DNA of 64,000 nucleotides. Source: Lachnospiraceae bacterium (GTDB taxonomy: Bacteria; Bacillota; Clostridia; Lachnospirales; Lachnospiraceae). The translations under genes were made by a program, and so were the position numbers. The stretch is taken from positions 86,752 to 150,751 of the forward strand of contig VSNM01000001.1 of the NCBI GenBank assembly GCA_009774245.1, in the 5' to 3' direction. The notes below the pieces were generated by a model that had not been told where the DNA came from, made no database searches, and saw only the letters and a list, made by a program, of their open reading frames with translations. Each line of letters begins with the position of its first letter. The stretch's first letter is position 1. This document shows positions 17,056-24,557 of this stretch, in pieces.

Positions 17056-17601
17056 TTATGAAAGCAAATCAGCAATATGGATATGAAAGTCCTCATAAAT
17101 GCATACTGGGATATCATCTTCGAAATTATACTGGTTTGACCGCTCTTCCCGCTCAAAGTCATAGACCATAACAGTATTCTTCTGCGGGTTTACAATCCAA
17201 TATTCCCGGACATTGGCAGTGCGGTATTTAAACAGTTTCACAGCATAATCATTTTGCGGGTTTGTCGGGGAAGTGATCTCAATAATCCAGTCGGGAGCTC
17301 CGTTACAACCCTTTTCAGTCAGTTTGTTTTTGTCACAGATCACGGAGATATCCGGTTCGACATAATTGATGTCATCCTCGTTTAGAAATACTGCAAACGG
17401 GGCAGGAAATACTTCGCAGGAACCATGATGTTTTTTTATATGTTCCCGGATCTCACCTGCCAGATTCATAAGAATGCGTTGATGATTCATACTGGGAGGC
17501 ACCATCATATACATTCTGCCATCGATCAGTTCTGCCCGCTGACCGTCCGGAAGGGCATAAATATCATCAATTGTGTATACTTTTTCCTGTGTCAGTGCCA
17601 T
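17056..17601 (-). CDS. Uma2-family PD-(D/E)XK endonuclease-like protein, copy 1
   Basis: This 181-residue protein belongs to the Uma2 (DUF820) family of restriction-endonuclease-like folds. Visible motifs are YALPDGQRAELIDGRMYMM (N-terminal strand with E/D), NYVEPDISVICD (catalytic Asp), GAPDWIIEITSPTNPQ (E-x-T motif in place of E-x-K) and VREYWIVNPQKNTVMVYDF. The family is common and often multicopy; few members have known roles. The second copy in this window, at 57433-57990, is clearly homologous. The ATG at 17601 has GAGAGGA about 9 bp upstream. It is a single gene 67 bp upstream of the TerD fusion on the same strand. Confidence 0.85.
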   Translation of the reverse strand: MALTQEKVYTIDDIYALPDGQRAELIDGRMYMMVPPSMNHQRILMNLAGEIREHIKKHHGSCEVFPAPFAVFLNEDDINYVEPDISVICDKNKLTEKGCNGAPDWIIEITSPTNPQNDYAVKLFKYRTANVREYWIVNPQKNTVMVYDFEREERSNQYNFEDDIPVCIYEDFHIHIADLLS

Positions 17602-17720
17602 AGAAATCGATTCCTCTCTGATAGTGGTCATATCCGTTTCTCTGTTCGCATTTCAAATATGTCTTAGTAATTATATATCATAAAATGAAAAAAATATAGT
17701 GCATTTTAGAATTTTAAGAA

Positions 17721-17870
17721 TTTATATGTTACAGTTCAGCGTAGGACTTCGCACTACGCTGCGAAGTCTGTGAGAAAGCATGGAGGTTGAGATGCATCAA
17801 GCCACCACGAAGTGGTTTTGCATGGCTTGATGCGTTACAGTTCGGCAAGGCTGAACTGTAACATTTATAT
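17721..17870. mobile_element. MITE-like structured element with terminal inverted repeats
   Basis: A 15-bp sequence ATGTTACAGTTCAGC (17726-17740) is repeated perfectly inverted at 17850-17864. The heptamer TTTATAT flanks both ends (17721-17727 and 17864-17870), like a target-site duplication. Inside, GCATCAAGCCA/TGGCTTGATGC and GACTTCGCA/TGCGAAGTC form further stems, and the left-end sequence recurs directly at 17834, forming a local hairpin with the right end. No protein is encoded. It occupies most of the 400-bp gap between the Uma2 gene and the glycohydrolase stub. Confidence 0.65.
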
Positions 17871-18002
17871 ATAATGCATGGTGCGAACGAAGGCAGAAAA
17901 AGTCATTTTTTATTGAAGTTTAAGAATAGTATGTTATTATATTTTTAGAGCAGGACAAATCGTTTTGGCAGAGAACTGGAAGCGTAACAGAGGTGAATGA
18001 CT

Positions 18003-18173
18003 ATGGGAAAAGTTTATGATGGAATCATTGGTATTGCGGTAGGAGATGCAATGGGTGTACCTGTTGAATTTACACCCAGGGAGGAACTTGCAAAATCCCC
18101 TGTTACAGGAATGGAGGGCTATGGGGTCTCGGCGAGTGGTGGAGAAGGGTATCCCCCTGCTTTGACTGAATAA
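18003..18173 (+). pseudogene. ADP-ribosylglycohydrolase (DraG-type) N-terminal stub
   Basis: A 56-residue frame with its own ribosome binding site (AGAGGTG, 7 bp before the ATG) encodes the start of an ADP-ribosylglycohydrolase: DGIIGIAVGDAMGVPVEF and PREELAKSPVTGMEGYG. In intact members this is followed by the metal-binding 'GTWSDDT' segment and about 200 more residues. Here the sequence switches after GYG to an unrelated tail (VSASGGEGYPPALTE) and stops. The catalytic residues are missing, so it cannot be an active hydrolase. It probably arose by deletion next to the MITE-like element. Confidence 0.8.
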
Positions 18174-18199
18174 AATATAGAATGAAAAAGGAGAACAAC

Positions 18200-18661
18200 A
18201 TGAAAAAACCAATTATTGACGAGACAAAACTGCCGGAGGTAAAGAAGATCATATCCGACGCGAATTCACTGATGACAGAAAAAGATTGCGAGAACGATGC
18301 TATTTACAGGAAGGAATTGGAGGCGCTGCAGGACAGATTGAGGGAGGTTACTGGAAACGCGCAGATCAAGATCAGGGATTATTGGCGTTACGACGAGGCT
18401 GTCAGCGATGAAACTGCAGCCAGGGGGGCACTGATGAGTCCGCCGGAAAAAGAGGATTTAACAAATGAACAGATTAAAGAAATCGTTGTGCATATTCTTG
18501 AACATGTGGAGGCAGAGATGGATTGGTGGCTTGATTGCTTGAGGGTAAACACAGGACTGGACAATCTGACAGACTATATATTCTATCCCGATGTGGTCGG
18601 ACTTGACAGGGAAGCGTCGTTGGATCAGATCGCGGACAAGATCATTGAAGATCGAAAATAA
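18200..18661 (+). CDS. Hypothetical protein, 153 residues
   Basis: I do not recognise a family. The product is acidic and predicted helical, with an N-terminal KLPEVKKIISDANSLM, a central charged helix and a Trp-rich segment EAEMDWWLDCLRV; there is no signal peptide or membrane segment. The ATG at 18200 has AAGGAG 6 bp upstream and is preferred to an ATG 18 bp earlier, which lacks one. It follows the glycohydrolase stub by 26 bp and precedes the sigma factor gene. Since it starts right where the stub ends, it may once have been part of the same unit. Confidence 0.7.
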   Translation: MKKPIIDETKLPEVKKIISDANSLMTEKDCENDAIYRKELEALQDRLREVTGNAQIKIRDYWRYDEAVSDETAARGALMSPPEKEDLTNEQIKEIVVHILEHVEAEMDWWLDCLRVNTGLDNLTDYIFYPDVVGLDREASLDQIADKIIEDRK

Positions 18662-18744
18662 ATTGACAAAAAACACCTAACCAACCTCTGATTCAAACGA
18701 CTATATAGGCGTAACAATCATGATTGAAACGAAAAAGGTGCAGA

Positions 18745-20388
18745 ATGAAAACAAATGAGACACTCACAATCCTGGCGGATCAAAATTTTCTTGATAAGAT
18801 TTACCAGTTTTCTTATCACAGGTGCAATACATCCTTTGAGGCGGAAGATCTGTGCTCGGATATCATTCTTGCGGTTCTGTCAGCCATACAGAAACAGGAA
18901 TCGATCGAAAATTTTTATGCGTTTGTGTGGACGATCGCCCGCAGGGTGTATGCGGATTACAGCCGGAGAAGAAACGCGCAGCGCCAGGTGTACTATATAG
19001 AAAACGATGACTTCGCAGTGGAATCTAGAGAAAATGAGATTGATACCTTGATCGAGGAGGCGGCTGACCAGGAACAGCTCAACAAAATTTTCGCGGAGAT
19101 TGCGTTTTTGTCAAAGGCATACCGCGAAGTGATGGTTTTGTATTATATCGATGAGCTGAAGGTGAAGGACATTGCCTATAGGCTGAATGTCAGTGAGACG
19201 ACTGTAAAGCAACGTTTGTTTTCAGCACGGAAATCTGTTAGAAAAGAGGTTGAAACGATGAATGAAAGAACATATATTCTAAAGCCTGTCAGGCTGGCGC
19301 GATCAGGAACCGGGAATCCCTGTGGGAATGATCCCGGCGTAAAGGTTGAAAGAATGTTTTCCCAAAATCTGGTTTACCTGTGTAAAGACAGGCCCAGAAC
19401 CGCCAAAGAGCTCTCAGAGGAGCTTTGTGTCCCCATGCCATACATTGAGGAAGAACTGGAAATTCAGTGTCGCGGCGAAAATGGGAAATACGGAATGCTC
19501 CGCAGGCTCGATAGCGGAAAGTATATCGTCAATATTCATCTGGTTGATTATGATGAGTATGACCAGGCCAACAAAATTTACGAAAAACATCTTCCAGAGT
19601 TTTGTAAAGTGATTAAAGGCATGCTGAAACAGAATGGGGAGAAGATTCTTTCTTTTCCGTACCTGAGTGAGCAGAAAGACCTGCAGTTTATCATGTGGTC
19701 TTTGATTTCAAGAATTGTCTGGGATTGGAAGGAAAGGAGCAACGAGGTTCTTGCGGATAAATATTTTGCGGATGTCACTCCGTTAAAAAGGGATTATACT
19801 TGTGTTGCCGTTGCATACACGGGTGAGCAGGAGTGGTATCCTGATTTTTATGGCTGTGACGGAATTGATGCAGTCTCCATCGGAGGATATCGGCACGTTT
19901 TTGTCTCGAATATTTATGGCAAACATATCGAAAAACATTTTCACTGCGGGCACAACCTGTCACAGGATCAAAGTCTGCTGATGGCACTCAGGGCGGTCGG
20001 CGGCCTGGCTGTTGACGAATTGTCCGAGGCAGAAAAGGAGATCGCCGCCAAAGCGATTGAGTGCGGATATCTTCGCAAGAATGGAAACATCATAGAGCCA
20101 AAAATGATTGTGATTGACAGAAAACAGGAGAACGATTTTTATATGCTTTCCTATGAATTCAATGATGGCATGGGCGCCGTGACGGAGCAGATCGCCGCGG
20201 AGCTGTCGGAATTTATGCATCGTCATATCCCCAGTCATCTGATGAACGAGTATCAGATCTACGCGGGACTGATTGCGGGAGCCAGAATACTGTCAAAGGC
20301 AATCGATGTATGTATCAGCGAAGGACTGCTGTCAGAGCCCAAAAGCAGGATCGGCGCGGAGGGGATGCTGATGGTAGTGGAGAAGTAA
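18745..20388 (+). CDS. ECF-like sigma-70 factor with long C-terminal extension
   Basis: This 547-residue protein starts with a typical ECF sigma factor. Region 2 is at about 10-75 (CNTSFEAEDLCSDIILAVL, NFYAFVWTIARRVYADYSRR) and region 4 at about 115-170 (LSKAYREVMVLYYIDELKVK, IAYRLNVSETTVKQRLFSAR). Ordinary ECF factors end near residue 180. Here about 370 more residues follow, beginning with a winged-helix-like segment (RTAKELSEELCVPMPYIEEE) and then an alpha/beta part with no family I recognise. The extension could sense a ligand or hold the sigma factor inactive without a separate anti-sigma protein. The ATG at 18745 has AAAGGTG upstream. No target operon is adjacent; the next gene is small and unknown. 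Confidence 0.8.
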   Translation: MKTNETLTILADQNFLDKIYQFSYHRCNTSFEAEDLCSDIILAVLSAIQKQESIENFYAFVWTIARRVYADYSRRRNAQRQVYYIENDDFAVESRENEIDTLIEEAADQEQLNKIFAEIAFLSKAYREVMVLYYIDELKVKDIAYRLNVSETTVKQRLFSARKSVRKEVETMNERTYILKPVRLARSGTGNPCGNDPGVKVERMFSQNLVYLCKDRPRTAKELSEELCVPMPYIEEELEIQCRGENGKYGMLRRLDSGKYIVNIHLVDYDEYDQANKIYEKHLPEFCKVIKGMLKQNGEKILSFPYLSEQKDLQFIMWSLISRIVWDWKERSNEVLADKYFADVTPLKRDYTCVAVAYTGEQEWYPDFYGCDGIDAVSIGGYRHVFVSNIYGKHIEKHFHCGHNLSQDQSLLMALRAVGGLAVDELSEAEKEIAAKAIECGYLRKNGNIIEPKMIVIDRKQENDFYMLSYEFNDGMGAVTEQIAAELSEFMHRHIPSHLMNEYQIYAGLIAGARILSKAIDVCISEGLLSEPKSRIGAEGMLMVVEK

Positions 20389-20405
20389 TATATTGAGTCC
20401 ATGTG

Positions 20406-20435
20406 AAACACCTGGGAGGAATCCCGGGTGTTTTC
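20406..20435 (+). terminator. Terminator after the extended sigma factor gene
   Basis: AACACCTGGGA pairs with TCCCGGGTGTT (one G-U pair) around a short GGAA-type loop, followed by TTC. It lies about 20 bp beyond the stop codon. Confidence 0.75.
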
Positions 20436-20447
20436 ATTTGTGCACAG

Positions 20448-20470
20448 GGGAAAGTCATTCCCCTACTCGG
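20448..20470. repeat. Partial copy of the CGAGTAGGGG palindrome
   Basis: AGGGGAA and TTCCCCTACTCG are arranged as an imperfect inverted repeat with a short spacer. The right arm is identical to those at 24484-24496 and 49628-49639. It lies in the 234-bp gap before the small hypothetical gene at 20623, which otherwise shows nothing clear. Confidence 0.5.
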
Positions 20471-20622
20471 TTGTACAGCCCGGTGCAAAAAAGTGTATTG
20501 TGCAGGTGGACGAAGTATGTTATTCTACCAGTGTCGGTCAACATGTTTTTATTATTTGCGGACTGTTATTTCGGACAGCGCACCCTGGAAATGGTACATT
20601 GAATCAATTGGAGGAAAAGGAT

Positions 20623-21057
20623 ATGGCATACAGACGATATAATGACGAAAACCGGTTAATCACAGACAGAGACCAGCTGCAGCTGACAAATGGAACAGAG
20701 GTGGTCATCTACCGCGAAGACGCGTTTCATGAAGATATCGTCGTCGATCTGGAAGGACAGGCAGACCGGTTTGAGGAGCTGAAAGCATTGATTGTGTTTG
20801 TGGCTGCAAAGCTCTGTGAGATGGACTGCGTTGTGCAGGAATACGATGGGGACGAGCAGTTTGCAGAGCACTATGAAGCAGCTTATGTGTCTCTTGATGC
20901 GTCGGATCGGATCAGGATAACCTATTTTGGTGTGTGCGAGAACACGGAGTTTGACGTTGTTTTTCAAAGAGTGAATAATGACCTGGTATTAAAAAGCTTT
21001 GGCATGGCAAAGGATATCGCGCCGGACTGGTATATTAAAGGCGCCGGCAATCAATAA
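20623..21057 (+). CDS. Hypothetical protein, 144 residues
   Basis: I do not recognise a family. The product is soluble, acidic and mixed alpha/beta, with a helical segment RFEELKALIVFVAAKLCEMD and strands such as SDRIRITYFGVCENTEFDVV that suggest a small sandwich domain. It has no signal peptide. The start at 20623 has GGAGG about 11 bp and AAAGGA about 2 bp upstream; the longer upstream frame overlaps repeat DNA and lacks a ribosome site. It precedes the Na/Pi symporter by 34 bp and may be co-transcribed with it. Confidence 0.7.
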   Translation: MAYRRYNDENRLITDRDQLQLTNGTEVVIYREDAFHEDIVVDLEGQADRFEELKALIVFVAAKLCEMDCVVQEYDGDEQFAEHYEAAYVSLDASDRIRITYFGVCENTEFDVVFQRVNNDLVLKSFGMAKDIAPDWYIKGAGNQ

Positions 21058-21091
21058 TAAGAGTTAGTAGAAATCGGTTCGGGAGGAAGAG

Positions 21092-22876
21092 ATGGATTTT
21101 TTTGATTTGTTGACAATGGCAGGCGGACTGGCGCTGTTTCTGTATGGAATGCACCTGCTCAGCGAGGGGCTTGAAAAGCTTTCTGGCGGGCGCCTTGAGC
21201 GGGTATTGGAGAACCTGACGAACAACAGGATCAAGGCGGTGCTCCTGGGTGCGGGAGTGACGGCGGTGATTCAGTCTTCATCGGCTACCACGGTCATGGT
21301 TGTCGGTTTTGTCAATTCGGGCATTATGAAGCTTTCGCAGGCGATCGGAATCATCATGGGCGCCAATGTCGGAACGACGATCACCTCGTGGGTGCTCAGC
21401 CTGACAGGGATTGAGAGCGACAACTTCTTCCTGCAGCTTGTCAAGCCGACATCGTTCTCGCCGGTGCTCGCCGTGATTGGTGTCATTTTTATTTTGTTTA
21501 TGAAAAATGGCAGAAAACGGGATCTGGGCTCGATTCTCGTAGGATTTGCCATACTGATGACCGGCATGGATACGATGTCATCTGCGATGAAACCGCTGAG
21601 CGGGGTTCCATGGTTTACAGGGCTTTTTACCATGTTTACCAACCCGGTTCTCGGCCTGATCGTCGGCGCGCTGATCACGGCGGTGATTCAGTCCTCCTCC
21701 GCGTCTGTCGGTATCCTGCAGGCGCTGTGTGCAACGGGGAAAATTCGTTATGCGGCGGCCGTGCCGATCATTCTCGGGCAGAATATCGGAACCTGCGTCA
21801 CGGCGATGATGTCCGGTATCGGTGCGAGCAAAAATGCAAGGCGCGCGTCGATTGTCCACCTGCTGTTCAATGTCATCGGAACGGTTATCTTTATGACAGT
21901 ATTTTATTCACTCAATGCGGCCCTGCACTTTGCGTTTCTGCAGGACGCAGCGGACAGTGCGGGAATCGCGGTTGTGCACACTGGATTTAACGTGCTTGCG
22001 ACGCTGATCCTGCTGCCGTTTGCGGATTTTCTGGAAAAATTGTCCCTCATTCTGATCAAGCCTGATGAGGAGGAGGAACGACAGGCGAGGGAGGTCGAAC
22101 TGTTTGCCAAGATGGATGAGCGTTTCCTGAACACGCCGTCCTTTGCGCTGGAGCAGGCGTACTCCTATGTAATCAAAATGGCTGAGATCACCAGGGAATC
22201 GCTGAACAAGGCGACCTACAATCTCTTTGAGTACGACAAGGCGGCTGCGGGGGAGGTCGAGCAGATGGAGAATCTCGTGGACCGCTATGACGATGAGATC
22301 AGCGGTTATCTGGTAAAGCTCTCGAGCCGGAACCTGAGCGAGCCGGACTCGAGAAAGCTCAATATGCTGCTGCACAGTGTGGGCGACTGGGAACGGATCT
22401 CTGACCACGCGATGAATCTGTCAGACTGCGCGAGGGAGATGAATAAGAAGGGGCAGGCTTTCTCGGACAAGGCGACAGAGGAGCTGAAAGTGTTTGCGCA
22501 GGCAGCCAGGGATATTGTGAGTGTTTCGCTCGATGTCTTTGAGGTGGAGGATGAGGAGGCGGCAAAGTCCATCGAACCGTTTGAGGAGGCGATCGATGTC
22601 CTGCAGAAGGAGATGAAGAAACGGCATATGAAGCGTCTCAGAAAGGGAAAGTGCACGGCCGAGATGGGGTTTGTCCTCTCGGATATCACCAACAATTTTG
22701 AGCGGATTGCCGACCACTGCTCCAACCTCGCGATCAATGTCATGCAGCTGCGCGAGGACGACACGCATGCACATGAGTATGTTGGCAGCATCGAGAAGGG
22801 TGAGGGAACGGAATTTGACAGGGCTTTGCAGGAACACCTGCGGCGGTATGAGCTTCCGGGCAAGGCGGCAAAGTAG
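21092..22876 (+). CDS. Na/phosphate symporter family protein with PhoU-like tail
   Basis: This 594-residue membrane protein belongs to the NptA/YjbB-type sodium-dependent phosphate cotransporters. Residues 1-310 contain the diagnostic inverted duplication: GAGVTAVIQSSSATTVMV (about 50-67) and GALITAVIQSSSASVGIL (about 192-209), each with the QSSS substrate motif. Residues about 340-590 are a helical PhoU-like domain (DRYDDEISGYLVKLSSRNL, VGDWERISDHAMNLSDCA, FERIADHCSNLAINVM). The PhoU-like part probably regulates transport or binds metal clusters on the cytoplasmic side. The ATG has GGGAGGAAGAG immediately upstream. No Pho regulatory site was recognised. Confidence 0.92.
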   Translation: MDFFDLLTMAGGLALFLYGMHLLSEGLEKLSGGRLERVLENLTNNRIKAVLLGAGVTAVIQSSSATTVMVVGFVNSGIMKLSQAIGIIMGANVGTTITSWVLSLTGIESDNFFLQLVKPTSFSPVLAVIGVIFILFMKNGRKRDLGSILVGFAILMTGMDTMSSAMKPLSGVPWFTGLFTMFTNPVLGLIVGALITAVIQSSSASVGILQALCATGKIRYAAAVPIILGQNIGTCVTAMMSGIGASKNARRASIVHLLFNVIGTVIFMTVFYSLNAALHFAFLQDAADSAGIAVVHTGFNVLATLILLPFADFLEKLSLILIKPDEEEERQAREVELFAKMDERFLNTPSFALEQAYSYVIKMAEITRESLNKATYNLFEYDKAAAGEVEQMENLVDRYDDEISGYLVKLSSRNLSEPDSRKLNMLLHSVGDWERISDHAMNLSDCAREMNKKGQAFSDKATEELKVFAQAARDIVSVSLDVFEVEDEEAAKSIEPFEEAIDVLQKEMKKRHMKRLRKGKCTAEMGFVLSDITNNFERIADHCSNLAINVMQLREDDTHAHEYVGSIEKGEGTEFDRALQEHLRRYELPGKAAK

Positions 22877-22987
22877 ATAAAGTACGTTATAACGCATGGA
22901 AAATGCGTCCAATAAGCCTAAAAATTGTGAATTATGCCAACGAAATTTAGTAAATTGCACAAAATTCATTGTTATAGCATATTTTTG

Positions 22988-23016
22988 TTGTGTTGGAAAA
23001 AGTTTTAAACTATAAT
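22988..23016 (+). promoter_or_regulatory. Promoter of gdhA
   Basis: TTGTGT (22988-22993), a 17-bp spacer and TATAAT (23011-23016). It leaves a leader of about 75 nt with no recognised riboswitch, ending in AAAGGAGG before the gdhA ATG. Confidence 0.65.
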
Positions 23017-23097
23017 ATATTCGTTGAGTTTAGCGCACTACAGTGTTGAAACAATTCTTATTTATAGTAGGTATACAAATTAAAGGAGGATTTACAA

Positions 23098-24453
23098 ATG
23101 TCTTATGTAGATGAGGTATTGGAGCTTGTCAGGAAAAAAAATGCAAGCGAGCCTGAGTTTATCCAGGCTGTGACAGAGGTTTTAAATTCACTGCGGCCTG
23201 TTGTCGAGGCGAACGAGGAGCTTTACAGGAAGAACGCAATTCTGGAGAGAATCACGGAGCCCGACCGTCAGATCATGTTCCGTGTGCCGTGGGTGGACGA
23301 CAAGGGACAGGTACAGGTAAACAGAGGTTTCCGCGTGCAGTTCAACAATGCCATCGGGCCTTACAAGGGAGGACTTCGTCTGCATCCTTCTGTAAATCTG
23401 GGTATTATCAAGTTCCTGGGCTTCGAGCAGATTTTCAAGAATTCCCTCACAAGCCTTCCGATCGGCGGCGGCAAGGGCGGTTCTGATTTTGACCCGAAGG
23501 GCAAGTCTGACAGGGAGATCATGGCATTCTGCCAGAGCTTTATGACAGAGCTTTCAAAGTATATCGGCGCGGATGTCGATGTTCCGGCTGGCGACATTGG
23601 AACAGGCGCAAGGGAGATCGGTTTCATGTTCGGCCAGTACAAGAGGATCAGGGGTACCTTTGAGGGCGTGCTCACAGGCAAGGGGCTTACATACGGCGGT
23701 TCCCTGGCACGTACAGAGGCTACAGGCTACGGACTCCTCTATCTGACACAGGAGCTGATGAAGTGCCACGGAGAGTCGATGGAGGGCAAGACAGTCGTTG
23801 TATCCGGCGCGGGCAACGTTGCGATCTACGCGACACAGAAGGCACAGCAGATGGGCGCAAAGGTAGTCACATGCTCTGATTCCACAGGCTGGATCTACGA
23901 TCCCGAGGGAATTGATGTAGCGCTTCTCAAGGAAGTGAAGGAAGTCAGGAGAGCGAGACTGACAGAGTACGCGGCGGCAAGACCAAGTGCAGAGTATCAC
24001 GAGGTCAGCGCCGCTGATAGAAGCGGCGCGGGCGTATGGCAGATCAAGTGTGACATCGCTCTTCCGTGCGCGACACAGAACGAGCTGTTGATCGACGACG
24101 CAAAGCAGCTTGTGGCAAACGGCTGCAAGTGCGTGTGTGAGGGCGCGAACATGCCCACCACGATCGAAGCGACAGAGTACTTACAGCAGAACGGTGTGTG
24201 GTTTGTCGGCGGCAAGGCTGCAAACGCAGGCGGTGTAGCGACTTCCGCACTCGAGATGTCCCAGAACAGCGAGAGGCTGAGCTGGAGCTTCGAGGAAGTT
24301 GACGCAAAGCTGCAGAACATCATGGTGAACATCTACCACAATATCGATGACGCGGCAAAGAGATACGGCATGGAAGGCAACTATGTGGCAGGCGCGAACA
24401 TAGCCGGCTTTGAGAAGGTTGTCAACGCAATGCTTGCGCAGGGCGTGTGCTAA
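23098..24453 (+). CDS. gdhA: NADP-type glutamate dehydrogenase
   Basis: This 451-residue enzyme catalyses reductive amination of 2-oxoglutarate to glutamate, the main ammonium assimilation route in many gut Clostridia. Length and sequence fit the hexameric NADP-dependent class. Visible features are the substrate loop GPYKGGLRLHPSVN (about 86-99), the glycine-rich LPIGGGKGGSDFDPKG with the catalytic Lys, PAGDIGTGAREIGFM, and the dinucleotide-binding VVVSGAGNVAIYATQKA (about 233-249). AAAGGAGG lies 7 bp before the ATG. It is monocistronic, with its own promoter and strong terminator. Codon use is biased toward a small set, as in highly expressed genes. Confidence 0.96.
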   Translation: MSYVDEVLELVRKKNASEPEFIQAVTEVLNSLRPVVEANEELYRKNAILERITEPDRQIMFRVPWVDDKGQVQVNRGFRVQFNNAIGPYKGGLRLHPSVNLGIIKFLGFEQIFKNSLTSLPIGGGKGGSDFDPKGKSDREIMAFCQSFMTELSKYIGADVDVPAGDIGTGAREIGFMFGQYKRIRGTFEGVLTGKGLTYGGSLARTEATGYGLLYLTQELMKCHGESMEGKTVVVSGAGNVAIYATQKAQQMGAKVVTCSDSTGWIYDPEGIDVALLKEVKEVRRARLTEYAAARPSAEYHEVSAADRSGAGVWQIKCDIALPCATQNELLIDDAKQLVANGCKCVCEGANMPTTIEATEYLQQNGVWFVGGKAANAGGVATSALEMSQNSERLSWSFEEVDAKLQNIMVNIYHNIDDAAKRYGMEGNYVAGANIAGFEKVVNAMLAQGVC

Positions 24454-24465
24454 TTTAATTGCAAT

Positions 24466-24496
24466 CGAGTAGGGAAGAGCCATCTTCCCCTACTCG
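24466..24496. repeat. CGAGTAGGG palindrome, copy downstream of gdhA
   Basis: CGAGTAGGGAAGA and TCTTCCCCTACTCG form a near-perfect hairpin with a 4-nt loop and one unpaired C. It resembles the 44-bp palindrome at 49602-49645. It lies 12 bp beyond gdhA and before the T-run terminator. Confidence 0.65.
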
Positions 24497-24507
24497 CCGC
24501 TGCGCAT

Positions 24508-24549
24508 AAAAAAATCCCCAAAGTTTATGTAGCGCTTTGGGGATTTTTT
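24508..24549. terminator. Bidirectional terminator between gdhA and the PBP-MCP gene
   Basis: AATCCCCAAAG pairs with CTTTGGGGATT around an 11-nt loop, with A-rich sequence on the left and T-rich sequence on the right. It serves convergent transcripts from both sides. Confidence 0.88.
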
Positions 24550-24557
24550 AGATTTCC

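Noticed and set aside
18662..18744. ECF-type autoregulatory promoter (AAC...CGT) before the extended sigma factor gene
   Set aside because: The candidate elements are spaced only about 11 bp apart instead of about 16-17, so it was not called.
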